In this document: piece by piece, positions 1 through 16,200 of the stretch
Position numbering within the stretch: position 1 is the stretch's first letter
Layout of the letters: each line of letters starts with the position of its first letter
Assembly: GCF_022370755.2 (NCBI RefSeq)
Contig: NZ_CP092364.2
Location: forward strand, 2,046,001 to 2,110,000
Origin: Mycolicibacterium goodii
GTDB taxonomy: Bacteria > Actinomycetota > Actinomycetes > Mycobacteriales > Mycobacteriaceae
Direction: 5' to 3'
Length of the DNA: 64,000 nt
Notes under the pieces: model-generated
Databases searched by the model: none
Told to the model about the DNA's origin: nothing
What the model saw: only the letters and a program-made list of their open reading frames with translations
Program-made: the position numbers and the translations under genes

Positions 1-2339
1 GTCGCGTCGTCGAGATCGAAGAGCTCACCGAGTTCAAGAAGCCCATCCGGGCCTGCAAGGTCGACGTCGGCGAGCAGAACGTCGACGGGCAACCTCGCGA
101 CATCGTGTGCGGTGCACGCAACTTCGCGGTCGGTGACCTCGTCGTGGTGGCGCTGCCCGGTACCACGCTGCCCGGCGACTTCACGATCGGCTCGCGCAAG
201 ACCTACGGCAGGCTGTCCGACGGCATGATCTGCTCGGCCGCCGAGTTGAACTTCGGCACCGATCATTCCGGCATCATCGTGCTGCCGCCGGGGACCGCGG
301 AGCCCGGCGCCCCGGCCGCCGACGTGCTGGGCCTCGACGACGTGGTGTTCCACCTTGCCGTGACCCCGGACCGTGGCTACTGCCTGTCGGTGCGCGGCCT
401 GGCCCGCGAGATCGCGTGCGCCTACGACCTCGACTACGTCGACCCGGCCGACGTCGAACCGCTGCCCGCCGACGGCGAGGCGTGGCCGCTGACCGTGCAG
501 CCCGGCACGGGTGTGCAGCGCTTCGGGTTGCGCCCGGTCACCGGCATCGACCCGGCTGCGGTGTCGCCGTGGTGGCTGCAGCGTCGTCTGCTGCTGTCCG
601 GCATCCGCGCCATCTCACCCGCGGTCGACGTGACCAACTACGTGATGCTCGAGCTCGGGCATCCCATGCACGCGCACGACAGCAGCCTCATCACCGGTGC
701 GTTCGACGTGCGCTTCGCACGCGACGGCGAGAAGGTGGTGACGCTCGACGATGTCGAACGCACCCTGAACTCCGGCGACGTGCTGATCGTGGACGACGTG
801 GCGACCGCCGCGATCGGCGGCGTCATGGGTGCGGGCACCACCGAGGTACGCGAGACCACCACCGACGTGCTGCTCGAGGCCGCGGTGTGGGATCCGGCCG
901 CGGTGTCGCGCACCCAGCGTCGCCTGCATCTGGCCAGTGAGGCCGGACGCCGCTACGAGCGTTCGGTCGACCCGGCGATTTCGGTTGCGGCCCTTGACCG
1001 TTGCGCGGGCCTGCTGGCCGAGATCGCCGGCGGCACGGTGCAGCCCAAGCTCACCGACTGGCGCGACGGTGATCGCGAGGACTGGTCCGGCCCGGCCGTG
1101 CGGATCGCGCCCGACCTGCCCGATCGCACCGCGGGCGTCGAGTACCGGGCTGGCACCACCGCGCGCCGGCTCGCCCAGATCGGCGCCGTGGTCACCGAGA
1201 CCGACGGGGTGCTCACCGTGGTTCCGCCGAGTTGGCGGCCAGATCTGCGCCAGCCCGCCGACCTGGTGGAGGAGGTGCTGCGCCTCGAAGGGCTGGAGAT
1301 CATCCCGTCGGTGCTGCCGACCGCGCCTGCAGGCCGCGGCCTCACGCCGGTGCAGAAGCGTCGGCGCGCGATCGGCAAGTCGCTCGCGCTGGCCGGTTTC
1401 GTCGAGATCTTGCCGACGCCGTTCGTGGCCGCGGGCGTTTTCGATCTGTGGGGTCTGCCCGCCGACGACCCGCGCAGGCGCACCACCCAGGTGCTCAACC
1501 CGCTGGAGTCCGACCGCCCGCACCTGGCGAGCACGCTGCTGCCCGGCCTGCTGGAGGCGTTGAACCGCAACGTCTCCCGGGGGGCGGCCGACGTCGCACT
1601 GTTCGGCATCCAGCAGGTGGTGCACCCGACGGATGAGACCAGGGCGATCGAGCGCGTTCCCACCGACCGCAGACCCACCGACGAGGAGATCGCCGCGCTG
1701 GACGCGTCGCTGCCGCGGCAGCCGCAGCATGTCGCCGCGGTGCTCGCCGGGCTGCGGGAGCCGGCCGGGCCCTGGGGGCCGGGCCGGCCGGTGGAGGCCG
1801 CCGATGCGTTCGAGGCCGTGCGGGTGATCGGCCGTGCCGCCGGTGTGGAGTTCACGTTCCGCGCCGCGCAAGAGCTGCCGTGGCATCCCGGCCGGTGCGC
1901 CGAGATCCTGATCGGCGACACCGTCGTCGGCCACGCCGGTCAACTGCACCCCGCGGTGATCGAGCGGTCCGGCCTGCCCAAGGGCACGTGCGCGGTCGAA
2001 CTCGACCTGGATGCCGTGCCGATCGTCGAGATCCTGCCCGCGCCGTCGGTGTCACCGTTTCCTGCGGTGTTCCAGGACATCAGCGTGATCGTCGGGGACG
2101 ACGTCGCGGCAGCGGACGTGGTCGACGCGGTCCGCGGCGGCGCCGGTGAACTGCTCGAAGACGTACGGCTGTTCGACGTCTACACCGGCCCGCAGATCGG
2201 GGAAGGCCGCAAGTCCCTCACCCTGGCCTTGCGCTTCCGCGCCACCGACCGCACGCTCACCGAGGACGAGGCCAGCGCCGCACGCGATGCGGCCGTCGCC
2301 GCGGCAGCCGAGCGCGTCGGCGCGGTGCTGCGCGGCTGA
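1..2339 (+). CDS. pheT: Phenylalanyl-tRNA synthetase beta chain, 5' end cut by window
   Basis: Beta subunit of the alpha2beta2 class II synthetase that charges tRNA-Phe. The reading frame is open from base 3, so the true start is upstream; about 779 residues are visible against about 830 for the family. The visible part begins inside the N-terminal tRNA-binding OB fold ([11 protein letters not shown], then IVCGARNF). It continues through the B3/B4 editing domain ([24 protein letters not shown]), the B5 domain ([18 protein letters not shown]), the catalytic-like core ([20 protein letters not shown]) and the C-terminal FDX-ACB anticodon domain ([19 protein letters not shown]). A GTG at 105 is internal. 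The arginine genes follow after about 250 bp, as in M. tuberculosis. No damage is seen. Confidence 0.96.
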   Translation, partial: RVVEIEELTEFKKPIRACKVDVGEQNVDGQPRDIVCGARNFAVGDLVVVALPGTTLPGDFTIGSRKTYGRLSDGMICSAAELNFGTDHSGIIVLPPGTAEPGAPAADVLGLDDVVFHLAVTPDRGYCLSVRGLAREIACAYDLDYVDPADVEPLPADGEAWPLTVQPGTGVQRFGLRPVTGIDPAAVSPWWLQRRLLLSGIRAISPAVDVTNYVMLELGHPMHAHDSSLITGAFDVRFARDGEKVVTLDDVERTLNSGDVLIVDDVATAAIGGVMGAGTTEVRETTTDVLLEAAVWDPAAVSRTQRRLHLASEAGRRYERSVDPAISVAALDRCAGLLAEIAGGTVQPKLTDWRDGDREDWSGPAVRIAPDLPDRTAGVEYRAGTTARRLAQIGAVVTETDGVLTVVPPSWRPDLRQPADLVEEVLRLEGLEIIPSVLPTAPAGRGLTPVQKRRRAIGKSLALAGFVEILPTPFVAAGVFDLWGLPADDPRRRTTQVLNPLESDRPHLASTLLPGLLEALNRNVSRGAADVALFGIQQVVHPTDETRAIERVPTDRRPTDEEIAALDASLPRQPQHVAAVLAGLREPAGPWGPGRPVEAADAFEAVRVIGRAAGVEFTFRAAQELPWHPGRCAEILIGDTVVGHAGQLHPAVIERSGLPKGTCAVELDLDAVPIVEILPAPSVSPFPAVFQDISVIVGDDVAAADVVDAVRGGAGELLEDVRLFDVYTGPQIGEGRKSLTLALRFRATDRTLTEDEASAARDAAVAAAAERVGAVLRG

Positions 2340-2410
2340 TCACCGCGCACCGCACGGGACTGGGCTGGGCACCTCGCACCTCGCGCCGCGCAGGTGCCTG
2401 GCCTGGCACC

Positions 2411-2537
2411 GCGAGCGTGCGTGTCAGCTTTGCGACACGCCGCGCAGGAGCAGCAGGCGGCGCACGCTCGATCGTCGCGAGCGTGCGCACGGCGCCGGTA
2501 GATGACGGCGCGTTGGGTGACAGACACGCACGCTCGC
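2411..2537. repeat. Cluster of four alternating CGAGCGTGCG inverted repeats
   Basis: The pheT-argC intergenic stretch holds four copies of a GCGAGCGTGCG core in alternating orientation: forward at 2411, reverse at 2460-2470, forward at 2477-2488 and reverse at 2523-2537. The outermost copies form a perfect 15-bp inverted repeat (GCGAGCGTGCGTGTC, 2411-2425, with 2523-2537). The middle pair forms an 11-bp hairpin (2460-2470 with 2478-2488). No T tract follows, so it is not an ordinary intrinsic terminator. It could be a dispersed intergenic palindrome or a factor-independent stop for pheT. Confidence 0.6.
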
Positions 2538-2557
2538 GCAGGCGTCGTTAATGAATT

Positions 2558-4824
<2,267 letters not shown>

Positions 4825-4828
<4 letters not shown>

Positions 4829-5702
4829 GCACCCCGTCCATCGACCGCGGGGTCAAGGCCGACGTCCTCGCCTCGGCACTGCCGTGGCTCAAGCAACTGC
4901 ACGGCAAGATCGTGGTGGTCAAGTACGGCGGCAACGCCATGACCGACGAGACGCTCAAGGCCGCGTTCGCCGCCGACATGGTGTTCCTGCGCAACTGCGG
5001 TATCCATCCCGTGGTGGTGCACGGCGGCGGCCCGCAGATCAGCGCGATGCTGAAACGGCTCGGCATCGAAGGCGATTTCAAGGGCGGCTTCCGCGTCACC
5101 ACCCCCGAGGTGCTCGACGTCGCACGCATGGTGCTGTTCGGCCAGGTGGGCCGCGAACTGGTCAACCTCATCAATGCGCACGGCCCCTACGCGGTCGGTG
5201 TCACCGGCGAGGACGCCCAGTTGTTTACCGCGGTGCGGCGCAACGTCACCGTCGACGGCGTGGCCACCGACATCGGCCTGGTCGGCGACGTCGAACACGT
5301 CAACGCCGGTTCACTGCTGGATCTCATTGCCGCCGGCCGTATCCCGGTGGTCTCCACCATCGCTCCCGACGCCGACGGCCTCGTGTACAACATCAACGCC
5401 GACACCGCGGCGGCCGCGTTGGCCGAGGCACTCGGCGCCGAGAAGCTCGTGATGCTCACCGACATCGAAGGTCTCTACACCGACTGGCCCGACCGCAATT
5501 CGCTGGTCAGCGAGATCGACACCGCCGCGCTGACCCAGCTGCTGCCGACCCTCGAATCGGGCATGGTGCCCAAGATCGAGGCGTGCCTGCGTGCGGTCAA
5601 CGGCGGTGTGCCGAGCGCGCACGTGATCGACGGCCGCGTCGAACACTGCGTGCTCGTGGAGCTTTTCACCGACGAAGGGACCGGAACCAAGGTGGTGCCC
5701 CA

Positions 5703-5706
<4 letters not shown>
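4825..5706 (+). CDS. argB: Acetylglutamate kinase
   Basis: Phosphorylates N-acetylglutamate with ATP, usually the arginine-feedback-inhibited step. The 293-residue amino-acid-kinase fold shows the N-terminal KYGGNAM phosphate loop, the VHGGGPQIS glycine loop and the [13 protein letters not shown] helix near the C-terminus. The N-terminal extension before the kinase core (about 27 residues) is of the kind found in arginine-sensitive hexameric enzymes; sensitivity itself is inferred. The ATG start overlaps the argJ stop (ATGA). Confidence 0.96.
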
Positions 5707-7795
<2,089 letters not shown>

Positions 7796-7799
7796 GCCC

Positions 7800-8276
7800 G
7801 TGACGGCGTCGACCCGGGCCGGGAGGCAGGCGCGCATCGTCGCGTTGCTGTCGTCGCACTCGGTGCGCAGCCAGAGCGAGCTGGCCGCGATGCTGGCCGC
7901 CGAGGGCATCGAGGTCACTCAGGCCACGTTGTCGCGTGATCTGGAGGAGCTCGGCGCGGTGAAACTGCGCGGCGCCGACGGCGGCGTCGGCGTATACGTC
8001 GTGCCCGAGGACGGCAGCCCCGTGCGCGGTGTCTCGGGCGGCACCGAGCGGTTGGCCCGGTTGCTGGGGGAGTTGCTGGTGTCCACCGACGCCAGCGCTA
8101 ACCTTGCCGTGCTGCGCACTCCGCCCGGGGCTGCGCACTACCTGGCTGCGGCCATCGACCGTGCGGCGCTGCCCTACGTGGTCGGCACCGTCGCCGGGGA
8201 CGACACCATCCTGGTGGTGGCGCGGGAGCCCATGACCGGTGCCGAGCTCGCAGGCACCCTCGAGAACTTGAATTAG
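7800..8276 (+). CDS. argR: Arginine repressor
   Basis: Hexameric arginine-dependent DNA-binding protein that represses the arg genes. The 158 residues have an N-terminal winged helix ([20 protein letters not shown], then [18 protein letters not shown]) and a C-terminal arginine-binding and oligomerisation domain ([31 protein letters not shown]). The GTG at 7800 fits the ArgR N-terminus. It lies between argF and argG in the same direction. Its likely targets here are the ARG boxes before argC, so it should regulate its own operon. Confidence 0.95.
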   Translation: MTASTRAGRQARIVALLSSHSVRSQSELAAMLAAEGIEVTQATLSRDLEELGAVKLRGADGGVGVYVVPEDGSPVRGVSGGTERLARLLGELLVSTDASANLAVLRTPPGAAHYLAAAIDRAALPYVVGTVAGDDTILVVAREPMTGAELAGTLENLN

Positions 8277-8301
8277 AGCTGGAATAAAGGAGATTGCTCA
8301 C

Positions 8302-9501
8302 ATGTCCGAACGCGTCATCCTGGCGTACTCCGGGGGTCTCGATACCTCGGTGGCGATCAGCTGGATCGGCAAGGAAACCGGCAAGGAGGTCGTCGCCGTC
8401 GCCATCGACCTCGGCCAGGGCGGCGAGGATATGGAAGTGGTGCGTCAGCGCGCACTGGACTGCGGCGCCGTCGAGGCCGTCGTCGTCGATGCGCGCGACG
8501 AGTTCGCCGACGAATACTGCTTGCCGACAATCCAGTCCAACGCGCTCTACATGGACCGCTACCCGCTCGTGTCGGCGATCAGCCGGCCGTTGATCGTCAA
8601 GCATCTCGTCAAGGCGGCCCGCGAACACGGCGGCAGCGTCGTCGCGCACGGCTGCACCGGCAAGGGCAACGACCAGGTGCGGTTCGAGGTCGGATTCGCC
8701 TCGTTGGCGCCGGATCTCGAGGTGCTGGCCCCGGTCCGCGACTACGCGTGGACCCGCGAGAAGGCCATCGCGTTCGCCGAGGAGAACGCGATCCCGATCA
8801 ACGTCACCAAGCGTTCGCCGTTCTCGATCGACCAGAACGTCTGGGGCCGCGCGGTGGAGACCGGTTTCCTGGAACACCTCTGGAACGCCCCCACCAAGGA
8901 CGTCTACGACTACACCGAGGACCCCACCGTCAACTGGAGCACCCCTGACGAGGTCATCATCGGCTTCGAGAAGGGTGTCCCGGTCTCCATCGACGGCCGC
9001 CCGGTCACGGTGCTGCAGGCCATCGAGGAACTCAACCGTCGCGCGGGTGCGCAGGGTGTCGGCCGGCTCGACGTCGTCGAGGACCGTCTCGTCGGAATCA
9101 AGAGCCGCGAGATCTACGAGGCCCCCGGCGCCATGGTGCTCATCACCGCTCACACCGAACTCGAGCACGTCACGCTCGAACGTGAGCTCGGCCGGTTCAA
9201 GCGCCACACCGACCAGAAGTGGGGCGAGCTGGTGTACGACGGCCTGTGGTACTCGCCGCTCAAGCGCGCGCTGGAGGCGTTCGTCGCGCACACCCAGGAG
9301 CATGTCTCCGGTGAGATCCGGCTCGTCCTGCACGGGGGCCACATCGCCGTCAACGGCCGACGCAGTGCGGAATCGCTGTACGACTTCAACCTCGCGACCT
9401 ACGACGAGGGCGACAGCTTCGACCAGTCGGCGGCCAAGGGTTTCGTGCACCTACACGGTTTGTCGTCGCGGATCTCGGCCAAGCGCGACCTGGGTCTCTA
9501 G
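8302..9501 (+). CDS. argG: Argininosuccinate synthase
   Basis: Condenses citrulline and aspartate with ATP, the penultimate arginine step. The 399-residue type-I enzyme begins with the N-type ATP-pyrophosphatase loop AYSGGLDTS and holds the family motifs [13 protein letters not shown] and [14 protein letters not shown] strong ribosome-binding site (AAAGGAG) lies about 10 bases before the ATG. The gap from argR is only 25 bp and I see no ARG box or promoter in it, so it is probably read from the argC promoter. Confidence 0.97.
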   Translation: MSERVILAYSGGLDTSVAISWIGKETGKEVVAVAIDLGQGGEDMEVVRQRALDCGAVEAVVVDARDEFADEYCLPTIQSNALYMDRYPLVSAISRPLIVKHLVKAAREHGGSVVAHGCTGKGNDQVRFEVGFASLAPDLEVLAPVRDYAWTREKAIAFAEENAIPINVTKRSPFSIDQNVWGRAVETGFLEHLWNAPTKDVYDYTEDPTVNWSTPDEVIIGFEKGVPVSIDGRPVTVLQAIEELNRRAGAQGVGRLDVVEDRLVGIKSREIYEAPGAMVLITAHTELEHVTLERELGRFKRHTDQKWGELVYDGLWYSPLKRALEAFVAHTQEHVSGEIRLVLHGGHIAVNGRRSAESLYDFNLATYDEGDSFDQSAAKGFVHLHGLSSRISAKRDLGL

Positions 9502-10911
<1,410 letters not shown>

Positions 10912-10935
10912 TCCGCCGCGCGCCAGCGGGTGCCA

Positions 10936-10997
10936 CGCCGAGATTGAAGCCAGGGACAAGATCCGCGACCATCCTGTCCCTCAATGCAATCTCGGCG
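10936..10997. repeat. 62-bp imperfect palindrome after argH
   Basis: Outer arms CGCCGAGATTG (10936-10946) and CAATCTCGGCG (10987-10997) are perfectly complementary. Inner arms AGGGACAAGAT (10952-10962) and ATCCTGTCCCT (10971-10981) pair with one mismatch around an 8-base loop, and the internal loops between the arms are 5 bases on each side. No T run follows on either strand. The symmetric layout suggests a mobile or dispersed palindromic element, or a terminator between convergent argH and the minus-strand genes. Confidence 0.6.
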
Positions 10998-11069
10998 CAT
11001 GGCGATGCCCGGAGCGCCGCGCCCCTGTCCGACCGCGCCATCGCCCGATGCATGTCCATGACTGTGAGT

Positions 11070-11186
11070 CAGCTCGTCCAGTAACGCGCTCCCGACACCT
11101 CGGCTCCGCAGCTCAGGTACCACCGCGACTGCCAACTCCGACAGAAACACGTTTTCCGGGCGCAGAGCCGGATCGTGATGGATGTC
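11070..11186 (-). pseudogene. Remnant of a GNAT acetyltransferase
   Basis: On the minus strand, just downstream of the ABC-F gene, about 39 codons read as the acetyl-CoA-binding core of a GNAT acetyltransferase: NVFLSELAVAVVPELRSRGVGSALLDEL, broken here only by my reading limits, with the diagnostic R-S-R-G-V-G loop followed by a helix. No N-terminal part precedes it, and after the helix the frame turns into non-protein-like sequence running into the 10936-10997 palindrome. It looks like an acetyltransferase truncated at both ends. Chance resemblance is possible but unlikely given strand, beta 4 and the loop together. Confidence 0.5.
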
Positions 11187-11254
11187 CCGTGACGTGCCCG
11201 CCGGATCTCGACGCCCCGCGCTACAGGCCCGCACCGGCTACCGAAATAACCCCG

Positions 11255-13027
11255 CTACTCGAGCTGCTCGGACAGCTCCAGCCACCGCGCCTCGAGCTCG
11301 CCGACCTGGTTCTCCAACTCGCGGAGCTCGGCGGTGAGCTTGCCGAGGCCGACATGGTCGGATTGATCGTGTGAGGCGAGTTCTTCGTGTTTGGCCGCGA
11401 TCCGGTCGGCGAACTTTGCCAGTGACCGGTCGATCGAGGCGATCTCCTTTTCGATGTTGCGCAGCTCGGCACCCGAAAGCCCCTGTGAGGGCGTGGCTTC
11501 CGCCCGCGGCGCGGGCCGGTCCGCGCGCTGTGCGGCGAGCTTGAGGTACTCGTCGACGCCACCGGGAAGGTGACGCAAGCGGCCGTCGAGGATCGCGTAC
11601 TGCTGATCGGTGACGCGTTCGAGCAGATACCGGTCGTGGGACACCACGATCAGCGTGCCGGGCCAGGAATCCAGCAGATCCTCGGTGGCGGTCAGCATGT
11701 CGGTGTCGACATCGTTGGTCGGCTCGTCGAGCACCAGCACGTTGGGCTCCGACAGCAGCACGAGCATCAACTGCAGGCGTCTGCGCTGCCCGCCGGACAG
11801 TTCGCCGACACGCGTGGACAGTTGATCGCGCGCGAAGCCCAAACGCTCGAGCAGCTGCGCGGGCGTGAACTCTCTGCCGTCGATCTGGTACGTCGTCTGC
11901 AGACGGCCGACGACCTCGCGGACCATGTCGCCCGCGACCGCTTCGAGCTCGCTGGACTGCTGGTCGAGGATGGCCAGTTTCACGGTCTTGCCGCGCTTGA
12001 CCCGGCCGGTGGTCGGTGTGACGGTGCCCGCGATCAACCCCAGCAGGGTCGACTTGCCCGCGCCGTTCGCGCCGAGGATGCCGGTGCGCTCGCCGGGCGC
12101 GATGCGCCACTCGATGTCGCGCAGCACTTCTCGGCCGTCGTAGGTCACCGACACGTCGAGCAGGTCGATGACGTCCTTGCCCAGCCGGGCCATCGCGGCA
12201 CGCGACAGCTCGACGTTGTTGCGCAGCGGCGGGACATCGGAGATCAACGCGTTCGCGGCGTCGATCCGGAACTTCGGCTTCGAGGTGCGGGCGGGCGCAC
12301 CGCGCCGCAGCCATGCCAGTTCCTTGCGTAACAGGTTCTGCCGCTTGGCTTCCGCGGCGGCGGCCTGGCGGTCGCGCTCGACGCGCTGCAGCACGTAGGC
12401 GGCGTAGCCGCCTTCGAACGGTTCGACGATGCGGTCGTGGACTTCCCACGTCGTGGTCGCGACCTCGTCGAGGAACCAGCGGTCGTGGGTGATCAGCAGC
12501 AGCCCACCGGTCCCACGGGCCCAACGCTGTTTGAGGTGCTCGGCCAACCAGGTGATGCCCTGGATGTCGAGATGGTTGGTGGGCTCGTCGAGCGCCACCA
12601 CGTCCCATTCGCCGATCAGCAACGCGGCGAGCTGCACACGACGGCGCTGCCCACCGGACAGGGTCGAGATCACGGTGTCGAACGGGATGTCGGCGACCAG
12701 CCCGGCGATCACGTCACGCACCTTGGCGTCACCGGCCCACTCGTGTTCGGGGCGATCCCCGACGAGCGACCAGCCCACGGTGCGGTCGGACCGCAAGGTG
12801 TCGGTCTGATCCAGGGCGCCGACGCGAAGTCCGCTGCGGCGGGTGACCCGCCCCGAATGCGGCTCGATGCGCCCGGTCAGCAGGCCCATGAGCGTCGACT
12901 TGCCGTCGCCGTTGCGGCCCACGATGCCGATGCGGTCACCGTCGCTGACGCCGACGGTGACCGAGTCCAGGACCACCCCGGTGGGGTATTCCAGATGTAG
13001 GGCTTCGCCCCCGAGCAGGTGTGCCAT
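11255..13027 (-). CDS. ABC-F family ATPase (Uup/EttA-like)
   Basis: Soluble protein with two ABC cassettes and no membrane segments, the hallmark of ABC-F factors, which bind the ribosomal E site and act in translation or antibiotic protection. Of 590 residues, cassette 1 has GRNGDGKST, LSGGQRRR and LDEPTNHLD; cassette 2 has GANGAGKST, LSGGQRRR and LDEPTNDVD. An arginine- and lysine-rich linker (about residues 215-260) and a C-terminal coiled coil (about 510-590) complete a Uup-like architecture. The M. tuberculosis relative I recall, Rv1473, is annotated as a macrolide transporter, but the sequence supports a ribosomal factor. Divergent from the next gene with a 173-bp gap in which I see no clear operator. 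Confidence 0.9.
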   Translation of the reverse strand: MAHLLGGEALHLEYPTGVVLDSVTVGVSDGDRIGIVGRNGDGKSTLMGLLTGRIEPHSGRVTRRSGLRVGALDQTDTLRSDRTVGWSLVGDRPEHEWAGDAKVRDVIAGLVADIPFDTVISTLSGGQRRRVQLAALLIGEWDVVALDEPTNHLDIQGITWLAEHLKQRWARGTGGLLLITHDRWFLDEVATTTWEVHDRIVEPFEGGYAAYVLQRVERDRQAAAAEAKRQNLLRKELAWLRRGAPARTSKPKFRIDAANALISDVPPLRNNVELSRAAMARLGKDVIDLLDVSVTYDGREVLRDIEWRIAPGERTGILGANGAGKSTLLGLIAGTVTPTTGRVKRGKTVKLAILDQQSSELEAVAGDMVREVVGRLQTTYQIDGREFTPAQLLERLGFARDQLSTRVGELSGGQRRRLQLMLVLLSEPNVLVLDEPTNDVDTDMLTATEDLLDSWPGTLIVVSHDRYLLERVTDQQYAILDGRLRHLPGGVDEYLKLAAQRADRPAPRAEATPSQGLSGAELRNIEKEIASIDRSLAKFADRIAAKHEELASHDQSDHVGLGKLTAELRELENQVGELEARWLELSEQLE

Positions 13028-13200
13028 GGCACGTCGACCCTATCGTCCGGCGCCGCATGAAGCCGCCACCGGTCGGTCACGACCGTCGGCCGGAAGACGC
13101 GCGTGCGGAAGCGGCTGAACATTACCCGAAGCGTTCGCGTGCCGTTGTGCCATCATGGCCTCGTCGATCAGGGATCGGGGCGTGACGTGGGGAGCAAACT

Positions 13201-16200
13201 TTGGTGGATTTCTCGGCAGTGACCAAGCCCATCGAGCGGTTACTGGCGACAGCGCAGAACGGTCTGGAGGTGTTGCGCTACGGCGGTCTGGAGACCGGCG
13301 CGGTGCCATCCCCGTTCCAGATCATCCAGAGCGTGCCGATGTTCCGGCTGCGCCGGTACTTTCCGCCCGACGCGCGGCCCGGCGCCGAGCAGGTCGGCCC
13401 GCCGGTGCTGATGGTCCATCCGATGATGATGTCCGCCGACATGTGGGACGTGACGCGTGAATCCGGCGCGGTGGGCATCCTGCACCGCGCCGGTATCGAT
13501 CCCTGGGTGATCGATTTCGGCGAACCCGACAAGGTCGAGGGCGGCATGGAACGCACCCTCGCCGATCACGTCGTCGCGCTGAGCGAGGCCATCGACACCG
13601 TCCGCGAGGTGACCGGGCGCGACGTACATCTGGCCGGCTACTCACAGGGCGGGATGTTCGCCTATCAGACCGCGGCGTACCGACGCTCGAAAGACCTTGC
13701 GAGCATCATCGCGTTCGGCTCGCCTGTCGACACGCTCGCGGCGCTGCCGATGAACCTGCCGTCGAGCATCGCGCCGGCGGCGGCGGACTTCATGGCCGAT
13801 CACGTCTTCAGCCGGATCGACATCCCGGGGTGGCTCGCGCGCACCGGCTTCCAGATGCTCGACCCGATCAAGACCGCGCAGTCGCGCATCGATTTCCTGC
13901 GCCAACTGCACGACCGCGAGGCCCTGCTGCCGCGTGAACAGCAGCGCCGCTTCCTCGCGTCCGAGGGATGGATCGCGTGGTCCGGCCCGGCGATCTCGGA
14001 ACTGCTCAAGCAGTTCATCGCGCACAACCGGATGATCACCGGCGGCTTTTCGATCCACGGAGATCTGGTGACGCTCTCCGACATCGACTGCCCGATCCTG
14101 GCGGTGGTGGGCGAGGTCGACGATATCGGCCAACCGGCGTCGGTCCGCGGTATCAAGCGCGCCGCCCCACAGGCCGAGGTGTACGAATACCTGATCAGGG
14201 CAGGACATTTCGGCCTTGTCGTGGGTTCGAAGGCGTCCGAGCAGACCTGGCCCACCGTCGCGCGGTGGGTGAAATGGCTCGAGAGCGGCGAGCCGATGCC
14301 AGAAGGCGTCGTCCCCATGGCCACCCAGCCGGCCGACCAGCACGAGGGTGGCGTCTCGATCGCGTCGCGCATCACCCACGGCGCCAATGCCGCCACCGAG
14401 GTGGCCTTCGAGGTGGCCCGGTCGGCCGCCGGTGCGCTGGTCACCGCCAACAAGTCGGCGCGCACCCTCGTCGTCGAGACCGCGCGGACACTGCCGAGGC
14501 TCGCGCGCCTCGGTCAGGTCAACGACCACACCCGGATCTCGCTGGGCCGCATCATGAGTGAGCAGGCCCGCAACGCCCCCAACGGGGAGGCCCTGCTTTT
14601 CGACGGCCGCGTACACACCTACGAAGCGGTGGATCGACGCATCAACAACGTGGTGCGTGGCCTGATCGACGTGGGCGTGCGGCAGGGCGCACACGTCGGT
14701 GTCCTGATGGAGACCCGTCCCAGCGCACTGGTGGCCATCGCGGCGCTGTCGCGTCTCGGCGCGGTCGCCGTGCTGATCCCGCCCGACGTCGATCTGCCCG
14801 AGGCGGTTCGCCTGGGCGGGGTGTCCGAGATCATCGCCGATCCCAGCCACCTGGAGTCCGCTCTCGAACTCGACGTGCGGGTGCTGGTGCTGGGCGGCGG
14901 GGAGGACCGCAACCTCAATCTGCCCGAGGGCGCCGACGTCACCGACATGGAACAGATCGATCCCGAGCGCGTCGAACTGCCCGGGTGGTACCGGCCCAAC
15001 CCGGGCCTGGCACGCGATCTCGCGTTCGTCGGCTTCAGCACGATCGGCGGCGAGCTGATCCCGCGGCAGATCACCAACTACCGGTGGGCGCTGTCGGCGT
15101 TCGGGACCGCGTCGGCGGCCAACCTCGGCCGGGCGGACACCGTGTACTGCCTCACCCCGCTGCACCATCAGTCCGGGCTGCTGGTGAGCCTCGGCGGCGC
15201 GGTGGTCGGTGGTTCGCGCATCGCGCTGTCGCGGGGTCTGCAACCGAACCGGTTCCTGCAGGAGATCCGCCAGTACGGCGTCACCGTGGTGTCCTACACG
15301 TGGGCGATGCTGCGCGAGGTGATCGACGATCCGTCGTTCAGGCTGACCGGCAGCCATCCGGTCCGGCTGTTCATCGGTTCGGGTATGCCTGCCGGACTGT
15401 GGAAACGCGTCATCGAGGTGTTCGAACCGGCCCAGGTCGTCGAGTTCTTCGCCACCACCGACGGCCAGGCGGTACTCGCCAACGTGGCCGGCCACAAGGT
15501 CGGCAGCAAGGGACGTCCGCTGCCCGGCGGCGGTCAGATCGAACTGGCCGCCTATGACCCCGACGACGACCTCATCCTCGAGGACCATCAGGGCTTCGTC
15601 CGCCGGGCCGACGCCAACGAGGTCGGGGTGCTGCTGGCGCGTCCGCGCGGCCCGATCGACCCGACCGCGGTGGTCAAACGCGGTGTCTTCGCACCCGCCG
15701 ACACCTGGGTGTCGACGGAATACCTGTTCCGCCGGGACGAGGATGGTGACTACTGGCAGGTGGACAACCGCGGCTCGGTGATCCGCACCGAGCGTGGACC
15801 CGTGTTCGCCACGACCGTCAGCGACGCCGTCGGGCGCCTCAACGCCGTCGACATGGCGGTCACTTACGGCGTGGACCTCGGTGACCGTGAGGTGGCGGTC
15901 ACCGCGTTGGCGCTGCGACCCGGCGGCAGCATCCCGACGGCCGATCTCACGTTGGCGCTCACCGAACTGCCGGTCGGCCATTCGCCTGATTTCGTCCACG
16001 TCGTGCCCGACATGGAACTCAGCGCGACGTACCGGCCCCTGGTCGCACCGCTGCGGGAGGCGGGGATCCCGAAACCGCACCGGCGTAACTCTTGGTACTT
16101 CGACGCCGATACAGGGACGTACAAGAGGTTGACCCAGGCCGTGCGCGCAGAGCTGGCCGGGGACGACAAAGACGACGCCGCGGTGCCTTCGCAGAAGGCG

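Noticed and set aside
13642..16080. An 812-codon minus-strand open frame
   Set aside because: It lies wholly opposite the hydrolase/AMP-binding gene, has shadow-like composition and no plausible start context.
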